A stretch of DNA of 64,000 bases from DATBAX01 sp963723765 (GCA_963723765.1 CAVRSD010000001.1:124001-188000); one strand, 5' to 3'; positions 9,058-18,470 are shown, counted from the stretch's first letter. Numbers and translations are program-made. The notes: a model not told the origin generated them from the sequence alone.

Positions 9058-10371
9058 CTAGCGAACGAGATGGAGAACACTTTCCAGATGGTAGGTCTGC
9101 GGAAACAAATCGACCAGATGCGCCTGCTCCACCCGATATCCAGCGCCGAGCAGGCCGACCAGATCGCGAGCCATAGTCGCCGGATCGCAAGATACATACA
9201 CCATGCGCGGTGCCTCCAAAGCCGCAAGACTCCTGACCACACTTTCGCCGAGGCCGCTTCTCGGCGGATCCACCACCACCAAATCAGGCTGTAATTTGCC
9301 GGCAACATTTTTCAGATATTGCTCAGTCTGTGCGCGAACCGCTTTTACATTCGCGGGCGAATTGTATACGAGGTCGGTCTGCGAAGTCTGTGACGCTTCG
9401 ACCGCAATCACACGTTCAAATTCCCGATTCAGGACTGAAGAAAAAAGTCCGCCGCCCGCATAAAGATCGAGGGCCGTCTTCCCCGATTGTCCTTCGGTGA
9501 CAATGCTGACCAGTTCGTCCGTCAGATGCCGGTTGACCTGAAAAAAAGATCCTGCGCTCACGCGATAGGAAGCGTGCTTGGTTTTATAAACAAATTCCTT
9601 CGCTCCCGCCGAGACAATTGCTTCCGGCTCATCAATTTTCTTGCCCGATGGATCGGGCACTGAATTCTTGAATGCGACCACCCCCGCAGCCTCAGGTAGC
9701 GATTGCAGCAATATTTCGGTCAGTTGTTTTGCCGACTCGGTCGGGGAGCCGGGCACCCAATAAGCTTCGATTAGTAACTGGGTGTCGTCCGCATTGGCGA
9801 AGAGTTCGATTTCCTGCCAGCCGGCAATCGCGCTGAATGTCCCCACCCGGCCTGACTCCCAAAGCGCCGTTATGGCGCGATTGATCAACGGTGAGGTAAT
9901 GGGACACTGCTCCACCTGGAACAATTCATGCGAGTTGAAGCGGTAATATCCGACTGCGAAATCCGGCGAAGTTCGTACCTTGAGCCGGGTGCGATTGCGA
10001 TAGTTCCACGGCGGCGACGGATGGACCTTCAGCTCCACTGGCAAATCCAGCTTGGCAATACGAAGAAGATTTTCCTTGAGGATTGCCGCTTTGATTTCGA
10101 GCTGATGTTCATAGCTGGCATGCTGATAGTGGCATCCACCACAGCGCTGGAAGTATGGGCAGGGCGGTTCGATCCGATGAGGCGACGCCTGCAGAATGCT
10201 CTTCGCCCATCCTCGTGCGAATCCCTTCTTCTGCTGATAGAGTAAGGCCTCGATCTTCTCGCCTTCCAGCACGAACGGAACAAACACAGCCTTGCCGCGT
10301 CCATGCTCGTCGGCGGGCAGGCGCGCCAGGCCGTCGCCACCGTAAATTAATTTTTCAATGGTAAGTTCCAA
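9058..10371 (-). CDS. rlmD: 23S rRNA (uracil-5-)-methyltransferase, RlmD/RumA type
   Basis: 437 residues with the TrmA/RlmD architecture: N-terminal TRAM-like domain (MELTIEKLIYGGDGLARL), an iron-sulfur cluster site (CPYFQRCGGCHYQH; Cys71, 77, 80, plus Cys156 in QCPIT), SAM-binding DLYAGGGLFS, the DPPRSGL motif, and the catalytic-Cys motif VSCDPATMARDL near the C-terminus. It methylates a uracil C5 in RNA; the cluster favours RlmD over TrmA, but the exact target base is an inference. The start is a TTG at 10371. It lies between comEC and the conserved hypothetical in the same-strand run. Confidence 0.85.
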   Translation of the reverse strand: MELTIEKLIYGGDGLARLPADEHGRGKAVFVPFVLEGEKIEALLYQQKKGFARGWAKSILQASPHRIEPPCPYFQRCGGCHYQHASYEHQLEIKAAILKENLLRIAKLDLPVELKVHPSPPWNYRNRTRLKVRTSPDFAVGYYRFNSHELFQVEQCPITSPLINRAITALWESGRVGTFSAIAGWQEIELFANADDTQLLIEAYWVPGSPTESAKQLTEILLQSLPEAAGVVAFKNSVPDPSGKKIDEPEAIVSAGAKEFVYKTKHASYRVSAGSFFQVNRHLTDELVSIVTEGQSGKTALDLYAGGGLFSSVLNREFERVIAVEASQTSQTDLVYNSPANVKAVRAQTEQYLKNVAGKLQPDLVVVDPPRSGLGESVVRSLAALEAPRMVYVSCDPATMARDLVGLLGAGYRVEQAHLVDLFPQTYHLESVLHLVR

Positions 10372-10400
10372 GAGAAGTCTGACCCTATATTGAGTATTGA

Positions 10401-10498
10401 TGGTTGATCGGAGAATAGCAACCCGAGTTAGCTACTAGCTTCTAACTCTTAGCCAATCATATTGGGTTAGCTAGAAGCCAGAGGCTAGAAGCTAAGTC
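10401..10498. repeat. Spacer of degenerate short repeats (gctagaagc type)
   Basis: The gap between rlmD and the next gene is made of imperfect copies of a roughly 9-base unit (ctagcttct, gctagaagc, ggctagaagc), in both orientations so that the two halves can form a stem. There is no coding potential. Similar spacers with other units occur at 22345, 24428, 26455 and 48595. Confidence 0.55.
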
Positions 10499-11206
10499 CT
10501 ACATGTAAAACAAACTCAGTCTCGGCAGCCGGTATTTCTCCAGCAATTTCTTGTGCATATACTGTTTTTGCAACTGCTCGATCTGCGCCGCCGGCATATT
10601 GCGTCGATACGGGGCCAGCTCTCGGTCTGCCTGGGCGCGTACAGTAACGATCTGCTCGTCAGGTGTCGCCGCCAGCAGGACAGCAAACAGTTTTTCTTCC
10701 ATCACACTGAGCCGCCGCTCGAGATCTTCGAGACGTAATGGAGTCGCGTTGCTTTCCAGATCCGCCGCCAGCTTTCGCAAGGTATCTGCCGTCTCCCTGG
10801 CTAAAGATACTGCCGACACCCCGCTTGCCGATGGTAGTTTCGCCGCTTCCAGCAGGTCCGCGTTACGCTGCAGAAAAGCAGCAATCTCTGCCGTCGCCAA
10901 TCCCAGCGTGGCTTCGCCTTTTCTTTCTTCGCGGACAACGCCGACCGCCGCCTCTTTCATTTCTTGCGCCGCACTTAAAACCTCCTGGGTGCAATAGGCC
11001 ACGCTATTCACTTTGCGGGAGGTGGGGCGCTTTTCATAGCGCTCGAAGGCCGCATCAATGCCGCGCAGCGCCGCTTCCAGCGGGATGCCCGCGTCTTTCC
11101 AGGTTTCGATCAACGCCCAATCCAGCGTGGAAAGCAGCAGGATGCCGCCACGATGACGCTGAAAGTGCTCTTCGATTTCGGTGAAGTAGTTGAAGTAATT
11201 TTCCAC
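10499..11206 (-). CDS. Conserved hypothetical protein, helix-rich
   Basis: About 235 residues from a GTG at 11206 (ENYFNYFTEIEEHFQRHRG). A longer frame reaches 11293 but would overlap coaX by about 60 bases, and the first 29 residues look non-conserved. The sequence is predicted largely helical, with LSTLDWALIETWKDAGIPL near the N-terminus and coiled-coil-like LEDLERRLSVMEEKLFAVL near residues 160-180. No enzyme motif was recognised. Its position between coaX and rlmD in a housekeeping run suggests a vertically inherited gene. I recall similar proteins in acidobacterial genomes but cannot check this. Confidence 0.65.
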   Translation of the reverse strand: MENYFNYFTEIEEHFQRHRGGILLLSTLDWALIETWKDAGIPLEAALRGIDAAFERYEKRPTSRKVNSVAYCTQEVLSAAQEMKEAAVGVVREERKGEATLGLATAEIAAFLQRNADLLEAAKLPSASGVSAVSLARETADTLRKLAADLESNATPLRLEDLERRLSVMEEKLFAVLLAATPDEQIVTVRAQADRELAPYRRNMPAAQIEQLQKQYMHKKLLEKYRLPRLSLFYM

Positions 11207-11231
11207 GGCAGATTTACGAAGTCTAGTGGGG

Positions 11232-12089
11232 TTACGGCTTGCTTCCGGAAGAAGATTTGGATAGCACGGATGCACCCGATTTTCCAGTCGCATTTCGCTC
11301 CCAGATAATGCGCAGACCTTCCAGGGTTAAAAAGTCATCCACGTGCTTGATGTATTTCGACCCCGACCCAATCAGCGAAGCCAAGCCACCAGTCGCAATC
11401 ACTTTCGTTTCCTTGCCCAATTCGCCCAGCAGTAATTCAAGAATTCCATCGACCAATCCCAGATAGCCGTAGTACAAACCCGACTGCAGGCTTCCCACCG
11501 TCGTGCTGCCGATAACGCGCGCAGGTTTGCGAATGTCCACGCGCGGCAAGCGCGCAGTGCGCTCGAAAAGCGCGTCCGCCGAAATTCCAATCCCCGGACA
11601 AATCACGCCGCCTTCATACTCTCCCTTGACCGAAACGCAATCAAACGTGGTCGCCGTGCCAAAATCCACCACCACGCAAGGTCCGCCATATTTTTCAAAC
11701 GCAGCCACCGAGTTCACAATGCGGTCGGCACCCACTTCGGCAGGATTGTCATAGTGCACCGGCATTCCGGTTTTTACGCCAGGTTCAATGAACAGAGGCT
11801 TGGTGTGAAAATAGCGTTCGCAGACCTGGCGCAGCGTGGAATCGAGCGGAGGAACCACCGAAGAGATCACAATCCCGCGAACACTTTTGACGGCGAGATT
11901 GTCCATGGCAAACAGATTGCGGAAAAGCACCCCGTATTCGTCGACGGTTTGAGTGGCAACGGTCGCCACCCGCCAGTTCGCGACCAGTTGCTCTGAATGA
12001 GCAGCGTTCGACGATGAACTCGCCGCGACTTTCTCGGCGAATACACCCAGCACCGTATTGGTGTTGCCTACATCCAGAACAAGCAGCAT
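11232..12089 (-). CDS. coaX: Type III pantothenate kinase
   Basis: 285 residues of the ASKHA-fold CoaX family. It has the P-loop-like LVLDVGNTNTVLGVF at the N-terminus, PAEVGADRIVNSVAA, DFGTATTFD and GGVICPGIGIS, all family hallmarks. It phosphorylates pantothenate, the first step of CoA synthesis; type III enzymes are not feedback-inhibited by CoA. It lies directly downstream of birA, a common pairing (birA-coaX). Confidence 0.93.
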   Translation of the reverse strand: MLLVLDVGNTNTVLGVFAEKVAASSSSNAAHSEQLVANWRVATVATQTVDEYGVLFRNLFAMDNLAVKSVRGIVISSVVPPLDSTLRQVCERYFHTKPLFIEPGVKTGMPVHYDNPAEVGADRIVNSVAAFEKYGGPCVVVDFGTATTFDCVSVKGEYEGGVICPGIGISADALFERTARLPRVDIRKPARVIGSTTVGSLQSGLYYGYLGLVDGILELLLGELGKETKVIATGGLASLIGSGSKYIKHVDDFLTLEGLRIIWERNATGKSGASVLSKSSSGSKP

Positions 12090-12107
12090 AAAAATCTCGA
12101 CAAAACC

Positions 12108-12167
12108 CTTGTCATCCTGAGCGCAACAGAAGGTTCACGAAGTGAACCTCTGCGAGTCGAAGGACCC
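12108..12167. repeat. Dispersed GTCATCC...GAAGGACC repeat, copy 1
   Basis: Begins CTTGTCATCCTGAGCG and ends CGAAGGACC; between them lies a perfect 8-bp hairpin, AGGTTCAC/GTGAACCT (12131-12138 with 12142-12149). Related copies lie at 33468, 42397 (inverted), 51682 (inverted) and, as a TTCCGAA variant, near 45241 and 60188. It fills the coaX-birA spacer. Confidence 0.7.
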
Positions 12168-12186
12168 CTACCTCACCACCGCTCCG

Positions 12187-13308
12187 TCACCTCGGCCTGA
12201 CCGTTCCGCTCAGCACCACCCGCAATCCCTGCGCCGTTCGCACCTGCAAGAACCCTCTCGGATCCAAGCCTTCGGTCACGCCTGTAAACTCATCGCTTCC
12301 ATCGACGGTAACTTCGCGCCCGCGCACGGAAGAGGATCTCTCCTGAAACCGCCGCAGAATCGAATCATGGGCCTTTGGATTCTCCAGCAGGTTGCGATAT
12401 TCCCGGTCGAGTGATTTTAACAAAGCCGCGCACAGTTCCACGCGCGACCACTCTGTCCCGCTGACTAGTCGCAATGATGTAGCCAGTGCTTGCAACTCGG
12501 CCGGAAAACTCGGTTGATTCACGTTGATCCCAATCCCCACCACAATATGCCGCACGCGGGTGACTTCCGCATTCATCTCAGTGAGGATGCCACAGAACTT
12601 TTTCCCGCCCAGCAGCAAATCATTCGGCCACTTCAAGTCGGGATTCACTCGCGAATCGATCTCCTGAATCGCCGCATGCACCGCCAAGCCCGCCGCCAGC
12701 GACAAGACGAGTGCTTCCGACGGCGGCAGCACCGGTCGCAAGATCACCGAACAATAAATCCCGACTGATTGCGCGGAATGCCACTGGTGCGCGCCTCGTC
12801 CGCGCCCTGCGGTTTGTTGCTCGGCCAGAAACACGCTGCCTTCGGGCGCGCCAGCGCTCGCCGCTTCCATGGCCGCCGTACTGGTCGAGCCGACTTTGTA
12901 GTAATGATGAACCTGCTGGAAGATCGTGCCCCGCAGCTGGGACGAAAGCATGTCCGGCAGCAACAAATCGGGGACGGATTTTAGTTGATATCCAGTCGCT
13001 GGATGTCCAGCGATCTCAACTCCGAGCGCGCGTAGCTGCTGCACCAGTCGCCACACGTCTGACCTCGTAGTGCCGATCTCTTCCGCGATCTTGGTCCCGC
13101 TCACCACCACAGTGGCGTTATCGGTCAAAAGACGAACAATGCGACCCAGGCGGGCATCCGTCTGCTCGTGCTGGTATGGAACGGCCGTCCCCGGCCGCTT
13201 CGGCCGGCGGCCGCCACGATTTGTGAGTGCTTTCTTAATGCAGGAATTATGAGGTACGGCACCCGAAACGACAAACCGATTCCCGTTCCTAGCCGGTTTT
13301 TCCAGCAC
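12187..13308 (-). CDS. birA: Biotin operon repressor / biotin-[acetyl-CoA-carboxylase] ligase BirA
   Basis: Bifunctional BirA: an N-terminal winged helix (residues about 50-115, GTKIAEEIGTTRSDVWRLV), a central ligase domain with the biotinyl-AMP loop GRGRGAHQW and KWPNDLLLGGKKFCGIL, and a C-terminal SH3-like cap. It activates biotin and attaches it to the carboxyl-carrier protein, and may repress biotin genes. The only ATG (13308) adds about 45 residues before the helix; that stretch includes a GGCCG-rich palindrome (13181-13215) and may be former spacer, so the true start is uncertain. It is 12 bp downstream of the GH44 gene. Confidence 0.88.
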   Translation of the reverse strand: MLEKPARNGNRFVVSGAVPHNSCIKKALTNRGGRRPKRPGTAVPYQHEQTDARLGRIVRLLTDNATVVVSGTKIAEEIGTTRSDVWRLVQQLRALGVEIAGHPATGYQLKSVPDLLLPDMLSSQLRGTIFQQVHHYYKVGSTSTAAMEAASAGAPEGSVFLAEQQTAGRGRGAHQWHSAQSVGIYCSVILRPVLPPSEALVLSLAAGLAVHAAIQEIDSRVNPDLKWPNDLLLGGKKFCGILTEMNAEVTRVRHIVVGIGINVNQPSFPAELQALATSLRLVSGTEWSRVELCAALLKSLDREYRNLLENPKAHDSILRRFQERSSSVRGREVTVDGSDEFTGVTEGLDPRGFLQVRTAQGLRVVLSGTVRPR

Positions 13309-13320
13309 CGGGGAACCCCT

Positions 13321-16221
13321 CTACTGCGCCGTCTCCGTAAATGTCGCCACCGGATGACCGAGACCATAAGGACCCTCGGCCGTCACATGCACAGTTCCGG
13401 CAGTCGAAGGCAGCGTCAGCGTCACCGAAGCCACGCCCGAGCTGTTGGTAACCGCAACCACCTTCGCTCCGCTGGTCGTACCATTCGAGACGGAACCGCC
13501 ATCGGTGCTGAACAGAACGCTGGCGCCGGTATTGGTTCCGCCCGACGAGCCCGCCGCCAAAGTGACGGTCAAAGCCTGCGCTAGGACGCTCCCTGGACTC
13601 CCTGTCTGTCCATTGCCGGTCTGGGTCGGAAGGGTCGCGGCAGGTTTTCCTACCACGATCCATCCCCCCTGGGTCTGCGTAGCCCCACTATCGGTGCCCG
13701 GGACCGTGTAGTGGTAGAAGCCTGGTGTGTTCCCGGCGACCACCGTAATGGTCCCGTCTTGCGATGTCGTCAAGCTCCCCTGCGTGACCGCAACCGTGAT
13801 CCCGGTATCCGATTGTGGAACGCCCAGCGACACGTTCGCCGTCCCGCTCGTGATCTTCGGCTGTAACGTAACAGTGCCGCCCGCCGCAACCATGGTCGTA
13901 TCCGGATTCAAGTCCCACTCTGAGGCAGGAACGCTCGCCACGCTTCCGCTGATCACCAGCATGGTCGCCGTGTAAGGCGCTACGGTCACGGTCGACGACC
14001 AAGCATGCGATGAAGAAGCCGTAATCGTCGTCGGCACCGAAGCTGCCAGCGTATAGCTCACAACGGTGCTCGGGGTGAATCCGCTCAGTGCGAACTGCAC
14101 GCTGGCTGTGTTCTGTGGGTCTTTGTTCAGCACTAGCAAAGTCATCGCGGTGCCCGTCGAATTCAGCGCCGCATAGCTGCTGAACAAATTCGGATTGCCG
14201 TTATTCGTGTCAGAAATCGACCGTGTGCCGAATCCATGATGCGCCCCGTCATAGTTGGTAAACAGTTTCAAAGCCAGATAGTTCGGATTGGCCGGACTGG
14301 GAGCCGTCCAACGGGTCGACAGGTACACGCGTTCCCGCCCCAATATTCCGTACGCGTCGGCGTCGCCCAGCGCAGTCGAGAAATCCGATTCGCCCGCGAA
14401 GTTCGCGCTCCACTCCGTAATGCTGAACTGCGTACCAGGATAAATCTGGTTTACCAGAGCCCGCATGCGTGGAATGCGGAATGGTTTCGAGTCCAGCGGC
14501 TCATTGCTGAAGCCGCCGTTAACGATGTATTGCGCTGCGCTGGTGAACGTAGGATCCCACCAATCGCGATAGATACTGACCGCCAACGCCTGCTTCTCCG
14601 CTTGCGTACTTGGGAGGTCCGCATCAGGATAGGCGTGGATATCAAAAACCTCCAATGATCGTGTTCCTGCCACTTCATCCGCCCAGGCTACTTCATTCAG
14701 CCACCAGGGCAGGAAATCCACTCCCCCGTGACTTGATGTGTCGCTCGCGCCCGTCGCGGATCTCCAGTAAAAGTACCAACAGCAGCTTACCGGGCCCAGG
14801 CGAATCGCCGCCGGATCCCAACCCTTCAGATTGCCCGCTTCCAGAAGATAGATGTTGCGCAGCTCATTGTAGGTGGTGGGATTGGGATGAATATCGACGT
14901 GCGTTCCGCCCCAGATATCGATCTCGTTGTCCATATTGTAGAAATGCGGCGCCGTACCGAACGCGGACGCCAACGCGGCCGCCCACTGATTGCGGTATAG
15001 GCTATTCGCCGGATCGCCCGATTGTGGTGGCCCATCGAGGAGAGGAAAGTAAGTCCGGTTAATTTGCGTGGGGCTCGCAACCATGGTGGTGGTGCAATCC
15101 GAGTTCAGATTGACTCCCGCATCGGTGTTGTATTGGTCGACCTTCGTACTGCAGGCCCCATCCTGGGACACTGAAAACGTCCAGTGGTAGTTGTCGACCC
15201 CGCCCTGTGTGACTGAAGTTTCCGCGGTCTGCGCCACCCACGGCAGCATCACCATAGTCATCAACGGGCTGCTGCCCGCCGCTTTTACATCTTGGATGAA
15301 CTGAGTCGAACTGGAGTCCGCACCATTGTTGAGCGCGCCGAAAGCAAAATCTTCAAAGTAGTAGTCATTGTCAGCGTTGGTCGTACCTAACTTCCAGTTG
15401 TACGTGGACGATCCATTGCCGCCCCAGCGCACCACGCTCAAGCCGCTGTCGGTGATGGTCGGCGCGTCCTGCGGAAAAGCACCTCCATAGACGTACGGGC
15501 TGATGGCATGACGGTCCGTGAGCACGTCCACGTTTACGGTCACGGAAGTCGCACTGCCGGTAGGCGTGGCTGAAACCTGACTGGAATTCGCGCTTTGCCC
15601 CGCTGAGTTCACCGCCGACACAGCATAGAAATAAGCTGCCCCGTTGGTCAATCCGGTATCGGTATCGCTGGTCGTAGTCGGCGAGGCAACTGTCGTGTAC
15701 GGCCCGCCAGTCACCGTGGCCCGCTTGACGTGGTAACTGGTGGCACCGGAGCTAGCTGTCCAGGAAAGACTGACTTGCGTATTCCCAGCAGTGGCCGTCA
15801 GGCCAGTGGGAGTTGCAGGAACGGGTAGAACCGGCGTGGCAGAAACCTCAGTCGAATTCGCGCTCTCCCCAGCAGAATTCAACGCCGACACAACGTAGAA
15901 ATAGGTTGTGCCATTGGTGAGTCCGCTATCGGTATCGCTTGCTGTGGTCAGCGAGGTGATCGTTGTGTACGGACCGCCTGCCACCGTGGCGCGCTTGACG
16001 TGGTAACTGGTGGCGCCGGAGCTGGCCATCCACGACAAGCTCACTTGCGCATTCCCTGCTGTGGCCGTCACACCTGTGGGCGTGGCCGGAATGGACGGCG
16101 GTGGTGGCGGCGTGCCGCCTCCAGAAGTTCCACCACATCCAGGAAGCAGAAGCAGTGTCAGCAGAACGACGGCCGGCTTGCACCATCCCGCGAGTCCGAT
16201 TCCAGTTTTCATTTCGCCCAT
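13321..16221 (-). CDS. Lipoprotein glycoside hydrolase family 44 with two FN3 domains and C-terminal Ig-like modules
   Basis: 966 residues. Lipoprotein signal with lipobox LLLPGC (Cys29), a Gly/Pro linker, two fibronectin-III domains (about 46-130 and 136-220), then a GH44 catalytic region (about 230-745). Family motifs: VVRWGGNGSSTYNW, the likely acid/base in YNMDNEIDIWGGTH (Glu433), VFDIHAYPDADL, and the likely nucleophile in FSITEWSANF (Glu603). The C-terminus has an Ig-like (Big-1 type) region. GH44 enzymes cleave beta-1,4-glucans or xyloglucan, so this is probably a surface-anchored plant-polysaccharide hydrolase. Start is 16221 or ATG 16212. It is 23 bp downstream of a second GH44 gene. 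Confidence 0.85.
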   Translation of the reverse strand: MGEMKTGIGLAGWCKPAVVLLTLLLLPGCGGTSGGGTPPPPPSIPATPTGVTATAGNAQVSLSWMASSGATSYHVKRATVAGGPYTTITSLTTASDTDSGLTNGTTYFYVVSALNSAGESANSTEVSATPVLPVPATPTGLTATAGNTQVSLSWTASSGATSYHVKRATVTGGPYTTVASPTTTSDTDTGLTNGAAYFYAVSAVNSAGQSANSSQVSATPTGSATSVTVNVDVLTDRHAISPYVYGGAFPQDAPTITDSGLSVVRWGGNGSSTYNWKLGTTNADNDYYFEDFAFGALNNGADSSSTQFIQDVKAAGSSPLMTMVMLPWVAQTAETSVTQGGVDNYHWTFSVSQDGACSTKVDQYNTDAGVNLNSDCTTTMVASPTQINRTYFPLLDGPPQSGDPANSLYRNQWAAALASAFGTAPHFYNMDNEIDIWGGTHVDIHPNPTTYNELRNIYLLEAGNLKGWDPAAIRLGPVSCCWYFYWRSATGASDTSSHGGVDFLPWWLNEVAWADEVAGTRSLEVFDIHAYPDADLPSTQAEKQALAVSIYRDWWDPTFTSAAQYIVNGGFSNEPLDSKPFRIPRMRALVNQIYPGTQFSITEWSANFAGESDFSTALGDADAYGILGRERVYLSTRWTAPSPANPNYLALKLFTNYDGAHHGFGTRSISDTNNGNPNLFSSYAALNSTGTAMTLLVLNKDPQNTASVQFALSGFTPSTVVSYTLAASVPTTITASSSHAWSSTVTVAPYTATMLVISGSVASVPASEWDLNPDTTMVAAGGTVTLQPKITSGTANVSLGVPQSDTGITVAVTQGSLTTSQDGTITVVAGNTPGFYHYTVPGTDSGATQTQGGWIVVGKPAATLPTQTGNGQTGSPGSVLAQALTVTLAAGSSGGTNTGASVLFSTDGGSVSNGTTSGAKVVAVTNSSGVASVTLTLPSTAGTVHVTAEGPYGLGHPVATFTETAQ

Positions 16222-16244
16222 GCTGCCTCAGCCTTACCAGGCAA

Positions 16245-18470
16245 TTACTGAACGTCAATCGTCGTAACGCTCAACGCCGGAAGTGTGATGCTCAACGTAG
16301 AGCCGGTTGCGGCCATGGTTCCCACCAACAGAGGATGCACCGGAGTCTGTCCCTGGGCCGAAGTCGCCGTCATCTGATACACAGTCGCAGTCCCCGAAAG
16401 AGCTTGACCGGTAATTGCAGTAACCAGCGACGACGTGGAACGATTGATGGCTACAAACACAACTCGTCCAGGATTGGTGCTGTCCAGGCTGGCATAGACA
16501 GCCACCTTCTGCACATTGCTGGAGGTCGCCTGCAGTGAAGTATCCCCAAAGCTCGCGGCCGCTCCGTCGAAGCCACGGAATGCCCGGAAGCCCCCCAGAG
16601 CGTAATCAAACGTACCGCTGGGCGGCCAAAGGTTGGCGGCGAAAAGTCCCTGCGCTCCGAAGACACCGAGCATGTCCGCCTCGGCAATCGTCCCCGCAAT
16701 GTGGTTCCAGCCTCCACCTTCGTACTCCGTCATCGAGAGTCCGGTGCCGGGGAATTCGGCGTTGATCTTGGTCTGGAGCCGCCCCAGGAGCTGGATCGGC
16801 GTGCTGCCAAGTTCCTGATAGATCCATGGATTGCTGTTATTGGCATCGGTGAATGTGGAATCCCACAGGTTCCGCGGGGCCTGCACGATGAGTTGCACCT
16901 GCGCCGCGGTGAGAGTGGTGCCACTCATGTCGGTAATTCGCGTACCGTTTGCGTCGTAGACCTCGGGATACCAATGGAAATCGTAGACATCCACCAATGG
17001 TTTCCCGTAGGTGGTTGAAGCCGTCTTCATCGCTTGAAGATATTTATCGGGGAACCAGTTCGTCCCAGTTGGCGTAGCGCTCAATTCACCCTGCCAGTTG
17101 TAGATCCCCTGAAACCCGTAATGGACGGGCCCAAAGATCACAGCATTGGGAAATTGATCCTTGATCGCCTGCGCCAGCGTAATGGTCTTGCTGATGTAGT
17201 TGTCCGAGGTGACCTCGGTCGATCCCTGCACTTCCAAATGCGTCGAGTTCCAAAGTTCAGGCTCATTGTCCAGGCTGATGAACGTAGGCAGTGGCGGGCT
17301 CGCACCAAAGATTCCCGGGATTTTCTGGTCCATCGCCCACACAAACTCGTCCATATAGACATTGGCGTCGGTGGTCGGCGGAGTGATAGTGAAAGGAGTG
17401 CTGGTCACGGTGCTCTTCTTGTCGACCACGACTTTGAAGCGCGTCAGGTCGGGCGGATTCGCCACGCTAACCGGACCGTTCTCGTCAGCCGACACCAAAC
17501 CTTGGAGTTGAACCGTCATGATGCTCGCCAACCCGGCGTTTTGATCGGCAACAATCGTGGGACGTATAGCCTCGGCTGGGGTGGTGCTGGAGCTCAGATA
17601 GTCGTCATTGTCGTAGATGTAGTCGCTGCCGGCGTTGGACGCGTTAGTCTCCCAGTTATAGGCGGTCCAACGATTTCCTCCCATGCGGTCCAAAGTGAGC
17701 AACGGTGGAGTGCCTGTCAAACCGCTGTAGGAATTGATTCCGTAAATCCAGGGCGAGATCGGCTTGCTCTGACTGGGATCAACGGTAATGGTCACATCGG
17801 CTGTCACGTGCACTGGAGTTGCACTCGCGGTACTCGAATTGCCGCTCTGCCCCGCCGAGTCCACCGCGGAAACCACATAGAAATAAGGCGTGCCATTGGT
17901 CAGTCCGGTGTCGGTGTCGCTGGTAGCGGTCGGTGAGGCTACTGTCGTGAAGGGTCCCCCGGACACCGTGCTACGTTTCACGTTGTAACTGGCGGCGTCT
18001 ATGCTCGCGGTCCAGGAGAGGGTTATTTGCGTGTCCCCGGCCGTGGCTGTCAGCCCGGTTGGGACCGAAGGAATGGGCAGCACCGGTGCCCCGGAAACTT
18101 CCGTCGAGTTTCCACTTTCCCCAGCCGAGTTCAAAGCTGACACTACATAGAAATAAGTCGTACCGTTGGCCAATCCACTATCAACGTCGCTGATTGCGGT
18201 CGGCGCAGCGACCTGCGTATAAGGTCCGCCCGTAGTAGTGCTACGTTTCACGTGGTAACTGGTGGCGCCGGAGCTAGCCGTCCACGACAAGCTCACTTGC
18301 GCATTCCCTGCAGTAGCCGTCACACCCGTGGGCGTGGCCGGAATGGACGGTGGTGGTGGCGGCGTACCGCCGCCCGAGGTCCCACCACATGCCGGAAGCA
18401 AAAGCAGCATTAGCAGGACAACCGCAGGCAGGAGCCGGCCCGCAAAATCGATACTCTTATACGTTTTCAT
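16245..18470 (-). CDS. Lipoprotein glycoside hydrolase family 44 with two FN3 domains
   Basis: 741 residues. Lipobox LLLLPAC (Cys28), Gly/Pro linker, two FN3 domains (about 42-128 and 134-218), and a GH44 domain to the C-terminus. Catalytic candidates: Glu403 in ISLDNEPELWNSTH and Glu582 in LSMTEYEGGGW; also DRMGGNRWTAYNWE and DVYDFHWYPEV. Unlike its downstream neighbour it ends after the GH44 beta-sandwich, without Ig-like modules. The first about 130 codons are close to identical to the neighbour's while the catalytic parts have diverged. It is the first gene of the GH44 pair; a 193-bp gap separates it from nadC, so the promoter is probably there, though no clear consensus was seen. Confidence 0.85.
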   Translation of the reverse strand: MKTYKSIDFAGRLLPAVVLLMLLLLPACGGTSGGGTPPPPPSIPATPTGVTATAGNAQVSLSWTASSGATSYHVKRSTTTGGPYTQVAAPTAISDVDSGLANGTTYFYVVSALNSAGESGNSTEVSGAPVLPIPSVPTGLTATAGDTQITLSWTASIDAASYNVKRSTVSGGPFTTVASPTATSDTDTGLTNGTPYFYVVSAVDSAGQSGNSSTASATPVHVTADVTITVDPSQSKPISPWIYGINSYSGLTGTPPLLTLDRMGGNRWTAYNWETNASNAGSDYIYDNDDYLSSSTTPAEAIRPTIVADQNAGLASIMTVQLQGLVSADENGPVSVANPPDLTRFKVVVDKKSTVTSTPFTITPPTTDANVYMDEFVWAMDQKIPGIFGASPPLPTFISLDNEPELWNSTHLEVQGSTEVTSDNYISKTITLAQAIKDQFPNAVIFGPVHYGFQGIYNWQGELSATPTGTNWFPDKYLQAMKTASTTYGKPLVDVYDFHWYPEVYDANGTRITDMSGTTLTAAQVQLIVQAPRNLWDSTFTDANNSNPWIYQELGSTPIQLLGRLQTKINAEFPGTGLSMTEYEGGGWNHIAGTIAEADMLGVFGAQGLFAANLWPPSGTFDYALGGFRAFRGFDGAAASFGDTSLQATSSNVQKVAVYASLDSTNPGRVVFVAINRSTSSLVTAITGQALSGTATVYQMTATSAQGQTPVHPLLVGTMAATGSTLSITLPALSVTTIDVQ

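Noticed and set aside
13321..18470. The two GH44 genes as one gene split by error
   Set aside because: Each has its own lipoprotein signal, two FN3 domains and a full catalytic pair; they are a tandem duplication.
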